From Methylobacterium sp. DB0501 (lineage in GTDB: Bacteria; Pseudomonadota; Alphaproteobacteria; Rhizobiales; Beijerinckiaceae): a DNA stretch of 64,000 nt. The stretch lies in the NCBI RefSeq assembly GCF_011043735.1, contig NZ_JAAKGV010000028.1, forward strand, positions 1-64,000. Reading direction: 5' to 3'. Numbering within the stretch: the stretch's first letter is position 1; every line of letters starts with the position of its first letter. The notes beneath the pieces were generated by a model. The model saw only the letters and a program-made list of their open reading frames with translations. It was not told the DNA's origin and searched no databases. Shown in pieces: positions 43,402-51,991 of the stretch. The position numbers were made by a program, and so were the translations under genes.

Positions 43402-43820
43402 TTACGGAGCGCGGGGAACCAGTCTCACCGCCCCGCTCTGCGCGTCGTAAGCGACGCCGCGATAGAAGCAGTCCCGTCGCCCGGTATGGCAGCAGCCGCC
43501 ATCGCCGCCGACGCGCACCCGCAGCAGCAGGGCATCCTGGTCGCAATCGACCCGCATCTCGACGAGCGTCTGGATCTGTCCGCTGGTGGCGCCCTTGTGC
43601 CAGAGCTCACCGCGCGAGCGCGACCAGTACCAGACCTCGCCGGTGGCCAGCGTCCGGGCGAGCGACTCAGCGTTCATGTGGGCGAGCATCAGGACCGTGC
43701 CCGTATCGGCATCGACCGCGAGCGCGGTGATGAGGCCGTCGGGCCCGAAGCGCGGGGTGAAGGCCTCGCCCTCTTCCAGCGCCCGCTTGTCGCCGGGTGG
43801 GGCGAAGACCGGAAGCGCAG

Positions 43821-43824
<4 letters not shown>
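43402..43824 (-). CDS. hisI: Phosphoribosyl-AMP cyclohydrolase
   Basis: Third step of histidine synthesis, opening the PR-AMP ring; zinc and magnesium dependent. 140 residues, stand-alone HisI without a HisE domain. Signatures: MLAHMNAESLARTLATGEVWYWSRSR, LWHKGATSGQ, and the zinc-binding VDCDQDALLLRVRVGG and CCHTGRRDCFYR. The ATG at 43822-43824 overlaps the folE stop by four bases (ATGA), so it is translationally coupled to folE, an association seen in other alphaproteobacteria. Confidence 0.97.
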
Positions 43825-44480
<656 letters not shown>

Positions 44481-44764
44481 CACGCCTCCAAGATCACGGC
44501 CACTACCACTCAGAACCGTCCGACCGGGACAGCCATGCCGGGACCGGAGATGCGCCCCTGTCGGGCCGCGCCTCGCACAGCCGGGCAATGCTGCCTATAT
44601 CGGGAATCCAGCCCGGGCACGCAATGCGCCGGGCGCGCAGCAGGCCACCGCGTTCTCTCGCCCGTCCCTACGTCAATCCCGAGCCCGACAAACCCAAGTC
44701 CGACCCGTCCGGTCAAGCCCGATTCGTCCGTCCCGCGGCCCCTCTCGTCCAAAGTACGAATGCC

Positions 44765-45223
44765 ATGCTCGACGACATCTACAATGCCCGCATTCTCTCC
44801 CTGGCGGCGGACATCCCCCGCCTCGGCCGGCTGCCGAGCCCGCAGGCGAGCGCGTCCAAGCACTCGAAGCTGTGCGGCTCGACCGTGACGGTGGACCTCG
44901 TCACCGAGGGCGGTACCGTCACCGACTTCGCCCACGACGTGAAGGCCTGTGCGCTCGGCCAGGCCGCCTCCTCGCTGATGGGCCGCCACGTCGTCGGCTC
45001 GCGCGTGGAGGAGCTGCGCGCATTGCGCGAGACCGTGCGGCGGATGCTGAAGGAGGGCGGGCCGGCGCCCGAGGGCAAGTTCGCGGATTTCGCGGTGCTG
45101 GAGCCGGTGCGGGACTTCAAGGCGCGCCACGCCTCGACGCTCCTGACCTTCGACGCGGTGGTCGACGCCCTCGACCAGATCGCCGCCAGGACTGAGGCCA
45201 AGACCGAGGCGGTGCCGGCGTGA
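44765..45223 (+). CDS. IscU/NifU-like iron-sulphur cluster scaffold protein
   Basis: 152 residues. The N-terminus reads MLDDIYNARILSLAADIPRLG. Likely ligand cysteines sit in HSKLCGSTVTVDLV and VKACALGQAASSLM, in the same relative places as in IscU/SufU-type scaffolds. The third scaffold cysteine is not obvious, so transient cluster binding is inferred rather than shown. In alphaproteobacteria this gene is often found beside folE and yidD, as here. It overlaps yidD by four bases (GTGA). The ATG is at 44765; earlier in-frame ATGs lack a family match. Confidence 0.85.
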   Translation: MLDDIYNARILSLAADIPRLGRLPSPQASASKHSKLCGSTVTVDLVTEGGTVTDFAHDVKACALGQAASSLMGRHVVGSRVEELRALRETVRRMLKEGGPAPEGKFADFAVLEPVRDFKARHASTLLTFDAVVDALDQIAARTEAKTEAVPA

Positions 45224-45537
45224 GACCGGCCCGCCGCGCGGCGCATCTGGCGATTCGCGGCTACCAGCTGACCCTGTCGGGCCTCGTCGGGCGCCAGTGC
45301 CGGCACTGGCCCTCCTGCTCGGCCTATACCGACGAGGCGATCCAGCGCCACGGCCTCTGGGCCGGCGGCTGGATGGGCTTCGCCCGGATCTGCCGCTGCG
45401 GACCGTTCGGCACCCACGGCATCGATCTCGTGCCGGAGGTGCCGCCGGCCGGCGCCGCCTGGCACCGCCCCTGGGCCTATGCCCGCTGGCGCGGCGTCAA
45501 CGCGCCGCCGCCGCTCTGCGAGGGCGTCGAGGGCTGA
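45220..45537 (+). CDS. yidD: Membrane protein insertion efficiency factor YidD
   Basis: Small membrane-bound helper of YidC-dependent insertion. 105 residues. Signatures: AIRGYQLTLSGLVGRQCRHW, PSCSAYTDEAIQRHGLWAGG, ARICRCGPFGTHGIDLVPE. The C-terminus is longer than in E. coli (85 residues). GTG start at 45220, overlapping the scaffold gene. It is separated from rnpA and yidC, its common neighbours in other bacteria. Confidence 0.95.
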   Translation: MRPARRAAHLAIRGYQLTLSGLVGRQCRHWPSCSAYTDEAIQRHGLWAGGWMGFARICRCGPFGTHGIDLVPEVPPAGAAWHRPWAYARWRGVNAPPPLCEGVEG

Positions 45538-45672
45538 AGGCCCCTGTCATTTCGCCTCGCGGCTGCTATGACGGCGCCGTCCGGTGCGCGGCGAAGCCCG
45601 CCGGACGCCGTCCACCACCCGGCTTACCTGCACCGTGCGCAGGAGTGAGCCCCGAGGAGTCTTCATCAGACC

Positions 45673-47685
45673 ATGCCGATCCTAACATTTCCCGATGGCG
45701 CCACGCGGTCCTTCGACGGCGCCGTGACCGGCCGCGCCGTCGTCGAGGGCATCGCCAAGTCGCTGGCCAAGCGCACCGTGGCGATGGCCCTCGACGGCAC
45801 CGTCCGCGACCTCGACGACACCATCGCGGCGGATGCCCGCATCGAGTTCCTCGACCGCACCGACCCGCGGGCCCTGGAGCTGATCCGGCACGATTGCGCC
45901 CACGTTCTGGCGGAGGCCGTGCAGTCGCTGTGGCCGGAGACGCAGGTCACGATCGGCCCGGTGATCGAGAACGGCTTCTACTACGACTTCCACCGCGAAA
46001 CCCCGTTCTCGCCGGACGATTTCCCGGCGATCGAGGCGCGGATGCGCGAGATCATCGCGCGGGACGCCCCCTTCACCAAGGAGGTCTGGGCCCGCGACGA
46101 CGTGCGCACGCTGTTCGCCGAGAAGGGCGAGGCCTTCAAGGTCGAGCTGGTCGACGCGATCCCGCCGGGCGAGGACCTGCGGATCTACCGCCAGGGCGAG
46201 TGGTTCGACCTTTGCCGCGGCCCGCACATGACCTCGACGGGCAAGGTCGGCAGCGCCTTCAAGCTGATGAAGGTAGCCGGTGCCTATTGGCGCGGCGATT
46301 CGACGAAGCCGATGCTGAGCCGGATCTACGCCACCGCCTGGGCGAACCAAGCCGATCTCGACGCCTATCTCCACCGCCTGGCCGAGGCGGAGCGCCGCGA
46401 CCATCGCCGCCTGGGCCGCGAGATGGACCTCTTCCATTTCCAGGAGGAGGGGCCGGGCGTGGTGTTCTGGCACCCGAAGGGCTGGACCCTGTTCCAGTCG
46501 CTGATCGCCTACATGCGCCGGCGCCTGAAGGGCGACTATGCCGAGGTGAACGCGCCCCAGATCCTCGACAAGGCGCTGTGGGAGACTTCGGGCCACTGGG
46601 ACTGGTACCGGGAGAACATGTTCGTCACGAAGACCGAGGACGACCGCGTCTTCGCGATCAAGCCGATGAACTGCCCCGGCCACGTGCAGATCTTCAAGCA
46701 CGGGCTGAAGTCCTACCGCGACCTGCCGCTGCGGCTGGCCGAGTTCGGCTCGGTCTCGCGCTACGAGCCGTCGGGCGCGCTGCACGGCCTGATGCGGGTG
46801 CGCGCCTTCACGCAGGACGATGCCCACGTCTTCTGCACCGAGGACCAGCTCGCCGCCGAGTGCCTGAAGATCAACGACCTGATCCTGAGCACCTACGCCG
46901 ATTTCGGCTTCGACGAGATCGTGGTGAAGCTCTCGACGCGGCCGGAGAAGCGGGTCGGGTCGGACGCCCTGTGGGACCACGCCGAGGAGGTGATGACCCG
47001 GGTGCTGGCCCAGATCGAGGAGCAATCGGGCGGGCGGATCAAGACCGCGATCAATCCGGGGGAGGGCGCCTTCTACGGGCCCAAATTCGAATACGTCCTG
47101 CGCGACGCCATCGGCCGCGACTGGCAATGCGGCACGACGCAGGTCGACTTCAACCTGCCGGAGCGGTTCGGCGCCTTCTTCGTCGATGCCGACGGGCAGA
47201 AGAAGACCCCGGTGATGGTCCACCGGGCGATCTGCGGCTCGATGGAGCGCTTCACCGGCATCCTGATCGAGCATTTCGCCGGCCATTTCCCGCTCTGGCT
47301 GGCGCCGCTCCAGGTCGTGGTGGCGACGATCACCGGCGAGGCCGATCCGTATGCCCGCGAGGTCTTGAAGGCGGCTGACGCGGCGGGGCTCAGGGCCGAG
47401 GCCGATCTGCGCAACGAGAAGATCAACTACAAGGTCCGCGAGCATTCGCACGCCAAGGTGCCGGTGATGCTGGTCGTCGGCCGCAAGGAGGGCGAGGAGC
47501 GCACCGTCTCGATCCGCCGCCTCGGCAGCCCGCAGAGCCGCACCCTGCCGCTCGACCAGGCCCTGGCCGAGCTGGTGGCCGAGGCGACCTTCCCGGACCT
47601 GCGCCGCGCGGAGGCCGTGGCCGACAGCGTGCCGAGCGAGGGCGTGACGCTCGACGGGCAGCACGGGGAAACGCCGGTGCCGTAG
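45673..47685 (+). CDS. thrS: Threonyl-tRNA synthetase
   Basis: Charges tRNA-Thr. 670 residues. TGS domain (1-60), then the editing domain with HDCAHVLAEAVQSLWPETQV (HxxxH-type site) and GEWFDLCRGPHM. The class II core shows KPMNCPGHVQIF (zinc Cys), RLAEFGSVSRYEPSGALHGLMRVRAFTQDDAHVFC (motif 2) and WQCGTTQVDF. The anticodon-binding domain is about 570-660. A non-conserved acidic tail closes it. ATG at 45673. The 135-bp leader has inverted repeats but no feature I can name. Confidence 0.98.
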   Translation: MPILTFPDGATRSFDGAVTGRAVVEGIAKSLAKRTVAMALDGTVRDLDDTIAADARIEFLDRTDPRALELIRHDCAHVLAEAVQSLWPETQVTIGPVIENGFYYDFHRETPFSPDDFPAIEARMREIIARDAPFTKEVWARDDVRTLFAEKGEAFKVELVDAIPPGEDLRIYRQGEWFDLCRGPHMTSTGKVGSAFKLMKVAGAYWRGDSTKPMLSRIYATAWANQADLDAYLHRLAEAERRDHRRLGREMDLFHFQEEGPGVVFWHPKGWTLFQSLIAYMRRRLKGDYAEVNAPQILDKALWETSGHWDWYRENMFVTKTEDDRVFAIKPMNCPGHVQIFKHGLKSYRDLPLRLAEFGSVSRYEPSGALHGLMRVRAFTQDDAHVFCTEDQLAAECLKINDLILSTYADFGFDEIVVKLSTRPEKRVGSDALWDHAEEVMTRVLAQIEEQSGGRIKTAINPGEGAFYGPKFEYVLRDAIGRDWQCGTTQVDFNLPERFGAFFVDADGQKKTPVMVHRAICGSMERFTGILIEHFAGHFPLWLAPLQVVVATITGEADPYAREVLKAADAAGLRAEADLRNEKINYKVREHSHAKVPVMLVVGRKEGEERTVSIRRLGSPQSRTLPLDQALAELVAEATFPDLRRAEAVADSVPSEGVTLDGQHGETPVP

Positions 47686-47696
47686 GCATGCCTGAA

Positions 47697-47775
47697 CCCT
47701 CCCCCTATGCCGGGGAGGGTGGCCCGCTGCGAGTGCAAAGCACGCGTGCGCGGGGCGGGAGAGGGGATACCGCGT
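47697..47775. repeat. Dispersed GC-rich hairpin repeat
   Basis: CCCTCCCCCTATGCCGGGGAGGG hairpin followed by a GGGCGGGAGAGGGG unit, after thrS. Same family as 2195-2365 and 43250-43390. Confidence 0.65.
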
Positions 47776-47793
47776 CCGGACAGGTCGCGCCCG

Positions 47794-48078
47794 TCATGAC
47801 GGGCGCCGCCCGAAACACCCGCACGATCCGGTCGACCGGTCGGAGGATCGATGCGCCTCGACCGGCCCCGACCCTCTCTGCGGCGTCTTCAGCACCGCGA
47901 CCGACGCCAGGCTCACCCCGACGGGCCAGACCCCGTCGGCACAGGCCATCACGTCGGCCTCCCGCCGGACCTGTTGCGCGAGCATTCCCATTGCCGCGGC
48001 CTTCGCGGCGAGCGGATCGGCGATATCGCCGTGCAGGCCCGCCGCCAGGGCGGCGAGACGCTCTTGTTCGTGGAACAC
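47794..48078 (-). pseudogene. Possible remnant of a DHA2-type MFS transporter C-terminus
   Basis: The frame reads HEQERLAALAAGLHGDIADP, then MGMLAQQVRREADVMACADGVW and a short hydrophobic VGVSLASVAVL. The order and spacing resemble the last loop and helix of EmrB/DHA2 multidrug transporters, where QVRREAxVxAxADxF is typical. The rest of such a transporter is absent, and there is no ATG (only GTG at 48076-48078). A decayed fragment is therefore more likely than a working gene. The assignment rests on recognition by eye. Confidence 0.4.
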
Positions 48079-48165
48079 GGCGTCGATGCGACGTCGATCG
48101 TCCCGGCGGCGCGGGACGCGCGCCGCCGGGCCGCCGTAGCGTTTTTCTCGCGGACGTGCGTCCCG

Positions 48166-49623
48166 CTACTGCGTGAGCCTCGCCATCTTGAGCGCCTGGT
48201 CGAACATCGCGTTCAGGGCGGCGGTGATCTTGTCGGGACCGTCGGCGGTGGTGAAGTAGCCCGGCGAGGCGCAATCCTGAAGCGGCTTGGCCAAGGTCGG
48301 GCTGATGCCGTTGACCCGGTTGTTCTCCCAGGCCACGCCGCCGCCCCTGTCGACGAAGCTGATCTGGTTGTAGGGAATGTAGAGGATCGAGATCGTCGCC
48401 CCGGCCGCCTTCAGTGCGTCGCAGGTCTTCGGGTCGATCGCGGACGGCTGGGAACCGTCCCAGTTGGCATTGGCGTAACCCTTGAACTTCGACGGCCATC
48501 CGGGATAGGCATATTTGCCGTTGCTCATCGTGTAGAAGTGCTGGCCGTTCTGCATTCCGTCGGTGACCAGGAACACGAACGGCCTGCGGTTCGTGGCGCT
48601 CGATCCGTCGCCGAACCCGTTCGCACCGACGATTCCCTTCATCTGGGGGAACGCGGTCTCGAAATGGGTACCGCCCGAGCCGGTGCCGGTGGTCGGGTCG
48701 CCGGAGGTGTAGAGCTGCGTCGCCCCGGTATCCAGAAGGTTGGTGAAGGCCAGCGGCCAGGTCGCGGAGCACTGCGCCGACGTTTTGAGGGAATTCATGT
48801 CGCTGGTGAGACTGGCCAGCGTCGCCAACTGGTTGATGAACGGATAGATCCCGACCCGATACTGGTTCGGCACGGTCGGGAACGAGGCCCGCTTGAGCAC
48901 GTCGCACACCGCGTTGTTCACGGCATCCGAGCGCAGCTGGATCTTGCCGGCCGCCAAGGTCCAGCCGATGAAGTCGGTCGAGGTATGTCCATCCCTCTTG
49001 AAGTGGCAGGCGAACTGGCAGCCCTGCTTGTAGTCACCCACCATGTCGGTGTTGCTTTTGGCGAGATTCGCCATGCCGTCCGTCGTCGCGGGCAGGCCCA
49101 TCGAGCCCGACACGTCGACCATCAGGTAGAAGTCGAAGTAGCTCGGCAGGTCGACCGAGGCGGTGATCGTGTTCGCCACCGTCGAGGTCGCCACCATGAA
49201 CAGCTTCGAGAAGCTGTTCTGGATCGTCGCCGTGTAGGAGATGGACGAACTGATGGTCTGCCCGTTGATCGTCACCGTGGGAGCCGTGAGGCTCACGGTC
49301 GACAGCGGGACGCTGCCGGCATTGACGTTGAAGGTGTTGGTCGCCTGGGTCTCGCCCGCCTTCTTGGCCGCCGCCGCCACGTTGGTCTCGCCGGAATGGG
49401 CGGCGATGTAGGCCTTGGCGGTGACGATGGCGGCCATCGCCGCCGCATCCGCCGCCCGGTCGAGCCGCGCCCGGTTGGTGACGGTCATGCCGTAATCGAC
49501 GCCGAGGCCGATCAGGCCGACGATCGGGATCAGGCTGAGCCCGAACAGCACGTTGATGCTGCCGTCGCGGGCCTTGACGAACGACGCCGCGGTCGCGGCG
49601 AACCGGGATGCGCAGGTCAGCAT
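48166..49623 (-). CDS. TadG-like pilus assembly protein with von Willebrand A domain
   Basis: 485 residues. The N-terminal TadE/TadG-type segment (FVKARDGSINVLFGLSLIPIVGLIGLGVDYG, membrane span about 25-45) is followed by NRARLDRAADAAAMAA, the standard Tad signature. A vWA-type domain begins near residue 160 with a MIDAS motif (Asp170-x-Ser172-x-Ser174, in MVDVSGSMGLP) and PFVFLVTDGMQNGQ near 360. Cysteines are spread through the outer part. It probably works in Flp-type pilus assembly or as an outer-surface adhesin. It overlaps the gene before it by seven bases. Last gene of tadE-tadF-tadG. Confidence 0.87.
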   Translation of the reverse strand: MLTCASRFAATAASFVKARDGSINVLFGLSLIPIVGLIGLGVDYGMTVTNRARLDRAADAAAMAAIVTAKAYIAAHSGETNVAAAAKKAGETQATNTFNVNAGSVPLSTVSLTAPTVTINGQTISSSISYTATIQNSFSKLFMVATSTVANTITASVDLPSYFDFYLMVDVSGSMGLPATTDGMANLAKSNTDMVGDYKQGCQFACHFKRDGHTSTDFIGWTLAAGKIQLRSDAVNNAVCDVLKRASFPTVPNQYRVGIYPFINQLATLASLTSDMNSLKTSAQCSATWPLAFTNLLDTGATQLYTSGDPTTGTGSGGTHFETAFPQMKGIVGANGFGDGSSATNRRPFVFLVTDGMQNGQHFYTMSNGKYAYPGWPSKFKGYANANWDGSQPSAIDPKTCDALKAAGATISILYIPYNQISFVDRGGGVAWENNRVNGISPTLAKPLQDCASPGYFTTADGPDKITAALNAMFDQALKMARLTQ

Positions 49624-50333
49624 TTCGTGGCGATCCAGTCGTTGTTGGTGGTGTCGTAGTCGACGCGGGTGGCGTAGCGCGGCTGGACGTAGGCCGAGCG
49701 TGCGATCGTGATCGACGGCAGGTAGCGGGCGCCGAAGGTCGGCGTGAAGGTGAACAGGACGTCGATCACCACCATCGCGGCCGGCCCGAACAGCGAGCGC
49801 GGCAGGGCCGTCCGGCTCGGGGGGGCCTTGTTGTCCGCCGCGATCTGGGGGGTGCCGCAGGGCCGGTAGGCCGGCCCGGCATCCGGCTGCTGGGTGCCGG
49901 TGCTGGTCCAGGCCACGTCGGCGCGGTAGCAGGCGCTCTGGTCGGTGGAGTCGGCGCAGTTGGTCGCGGTCTGGGTGAAGGTGATGCCGGCGTAGTTGAT
50001 CGTGATGACCTGCGACCAGGCGCGGTTCTGGCGCTTGCCCTCGGCCATCAGGTACGGAAACAGCACCATCGCCGCGTCGAAGCTGAAATGCAGGTCGCTC
50101 GCGTTCACGGTCGCGATGGTCGAATTGCCGACGGGCCTGGCCTGCGAGATCATCTGGCTGATCGATTCGACCACCCGCTCGACCTTGCGCACGGCGTTGA
50201 TGTAGGAGATGACCTGAAGCCCGCCGAGCATGACGATCAGGAGCGTGGGCAGGATCATCGCCAGTTCGACGGCCGCGAGACCGTCCTCGGCGGCGCGAAA
50301 AGCGCGGATCCGACGGATGAGTGCCCGGCGCAT
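49617..50333 (-). CDS. TadE/TadF-family pilus assembly protein
   Basis: 238 residues. The TadE-like N-terminus AAEDGLAAVELAMILPTLLIVMLGGLQVIS has the E-x-A-x-x-P motif of pseudopilins and one membrane helix (about 20-42). The extracytoplasmic rest is Cys- and Thr-containing and not conserved. Minor pseudopilin of Flp/Tad systems by family. The ATG at 50331-50333 overlaps the stop of the preceding tadE-like gene by one base, so coupled translation is likely. Confidence 0.85.
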   Translation of the reverse strand: MRRALIRRIRAFRAAEDGLAAVELAMILPTLLIVMLGGLQVISYINAVRKVERVVESISQMISQARPVGNSTIATVNASDLHFSFDAAMVLFPYLMAEGKRQNRAWSQVITINYAGITFTQTATNCADSTDQSACYRADVAWTSTGTQQPDAGPAYRPCGTPQIAADNKAPPSRTALPRSLFGPAAMVVIDVLFTFTPTFGARYLPSITIARSAYVQPRYATRVDYDTTNNDWIATKC

Positions 50334-50875
50334 CAGTATTGCTCGACGCGGAAGGCGGCGGTCGAGACCAGCAGGTAGGCCGCCTTGCCCTTGTAGGTCA
50401 CCGCGGGAGCGAGCCAGGACGTCAGCACCGACGGCAGCAAGGTGATCGGATAGATCACCTGGAGGTACTGGTACTGCCCCTGCGTGCCGAGGGTGAACTG
50501 GCCGTTGCCCGGCGTCAGCGCCGGCAGCGTCAACCCGCTCTGGTCGGAGGCCACGAAGGCGTAATAGCCCTGGCTCGGGGTCACGACATACAGGTTGACG
50601 ATGAGATCGCCGCAGGACATCGCCGACGGCAGGGCACTGCACAGCACCTGGGTGAAGGTCGAGAGATTCGGCGGCGGGTTCGTCGTCTGGGCTTTGCCGA
50701 CGATGACCTGTCGCGACGCCTGCTCGATGGCGTTATCCAACCTCTGATTGAAGTACAGGATCTCGGCGACGACCATCGTGAACAGGATGGTCGCGATGAA
50801 CATCATGCCGACCAGGGCGAACTCGACGGTCGTCGATCCCTTCTCGTCACGAATGAGGCTAGGCACGCACCGCAT
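50333..50875 (-). CDS. TadE-family pilus assembly protein
   Basis: 180 residues. N-terminal RDEKGSTTVEFALVGMMFIATILFTMVVAE is the TadE signature with its membrane helix, and YFNQRLDNAIEQASRQVIVGK follows as in minor pseudopilins. The C-terminal half is a predicted periplasmic domain. First gene of the three-gene tad operon. The ATG is at 50873-50875. A CtrA-like site lies 24-38 bp upstream. The secretin, ATPase and platform genes of a Tad system are not in the window. Confidence 0.87.
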   Translation of the reverse strand: MRCVPSLIRDEKGSTTVEFALVGMMFIATILFTMVVAEILYFNQRLDNAIEQASRQVIVGKAQTTNPPPNLSTFTQVLCSALPSAMSCGDLIVNLYVVTPSQGYYAFVASDQSGLTLPALTPGNGQFTLGTQGQYQYLQVIYPITLLPSVLTSWLAPAVTYKGKAAYLLVSTAAFRVEQY

Positions 50876-50898
50876 GCCGGCAACGTAGGGTCAGCCGG

Positions 50899-50913
50899 TT
50901 AAAGACCCGGTAA
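50899..50913. promoter_or_regulatory. CtrA-like box upstream of tadE
   Basis: TTAA (50899-50902), seven bases, then GTAA (50910-50913): seven of eight consensus bases of the CtrA site TTAA-N7-TTAA. CtrA is known to activate flp/tad pilus genes in Caulobacter. A match of this size can occur by chance, although AT-rich half-sites are rare in this GC-rich DNA. Confidence 0.4.
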
Positions 50914-51043
50914 TCGGATCCTGGAGACTCGGGGGATCCGCCGTGATGCTGCTCCGTGACGGCGAAACCTCTCGGTCACCGACGATTCGGCCCGGTCGGG
51001 AGGCCTTGGCGTACGGTGCGTCCCACCATCGCCGCTCCAGCTG

Positions 51044-51991
51044 TCACGGATCTTTGGCGATCGCCTCGATGTCGCGGTCGACGCCGCTCTCGACCTTGAA
51101 GTCCTGGGTGTAGACCTTGCCGTCGTGGCGGGCGATGAGCTGGTACTCGCCCTCCGCGAGGGTCACCTGCGGGAAGGCGCCGATCGCCTCGCGGATCGTG
51201 TCGCCGCCCGGCGTCAGCACGCTGAAGGCGGTACCGGCGAAGGCTTCGGTACCCGGGGAGGCGACGAGCTTCAGAGTCACGGTGGCGGCGCGGTGGTTCA
51301 GGGTCGCGTCGGTGAGGCGGCCGTTCTCGACCTTCAGGTCGGCGCGCTGGATCGCGTTGGAATCGCCCCAGGTCGAGACGACGTGATAGGTGCCCTCCGG
51401 CAGGCGCACGACCTCACCGGCCTTGACGCCGTCGCGGACGAGCCGCCCCTCCGGGTTGTTGCCGATCGGCACGAAGACCGCGAAGGCGAGCTGGCCGGGG
51501 GCGATCTTCGTCTCGCCGACCGCGCCGGCGAGGCGCAAGGCCCCGGCATTGACGGTGAGCTGCTCGCTGCCCGCACCGGAATTCAGGGTCACGCGCTTCG
51601 AGGTGCTGACGAAGCCGTAGGTGACGTTGGCGAGGTAGCTGCCGGGGGGCAGCCGGAAGGTCGGCTGCGCCTCCTCGGAGCGGGCGAGCACCACCGGCTT
51701 GCCGCCCTCCGGCCGGTCCTCGTAGATCCGCCAGGTCAGGCCGCCGCGCAGCGGCTTGGCCTCGCTCGTCAGCACCGCCCGCAAGGACAGGCTGGCCTCG
51801 GCGGGGGCCGGCGCCGGGGGAGGGCCCTGGGTCACGCCCTGCGGCGCGACCCCCTGAGGCGCGATCCCCTGGGGCGGCTCGCCCTGGGATACGACGGCCG
51901 GCGGCTGGCCGGGGGTCTGGGCGAGTGCCGCCCCGCCCGAGAGCGCGACGAGCGCCAGGGCCTTACCGAACCGCCGTCTCGCCCGCATCAT
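51044..51991 (-). CDS. Exported protein with Ig/CarboxypepD-like beta domains, unknown
   Basis: 315 residues. Signal peptide (MMRARRRFGKALALVALSGGAALA, cleavage before QTPGQ). A short Pro/Gln-rich stretch with repeated PQG-I/V-A units (about residues 35-65) follows. Then come three beta-rich repeats whose strands end in PPGSYLANVTYGF, PEGTYHVVSTWGD and AEGEYQLIARHDG, like the G-x-Y turns of carboxypeptidase-regulatory-like domains. No catalytic motif. It overlaps the 3' end of the upstream YfhO-like gene by 29 bp, so it is translated from the same mRNA and may act with that membrane protein. Confidence 0.75.
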   Translation of the reverse strand: MMRARRRFGKALALVALSGGAALAQTPGQPPAVVSQGEPPQGIAPQGVAPQGVTQGPPPAPAPAEASLSLRAVLTSEAKPLRGGLTWRIYEDRPEGGKPVVLARSEEAQPTFRLPPGSYLANVTYGFVSTSKRVTLNSGAGSEQLTVNAGALRLAGAVGETKIAPGQLAFAVFVPIGNNPEGRLVRDGVKAGEVVRLPEGTYHVVSTWGDSNAIQRADLKVENGRLTDATLNHRAATVTLKLVASPGTEAFAGTAFSVLTPGGDTIREAIGAFPQVTLAEGEYQLIARHDGKVYTQDFKVESGVDRDIEAIAKDP

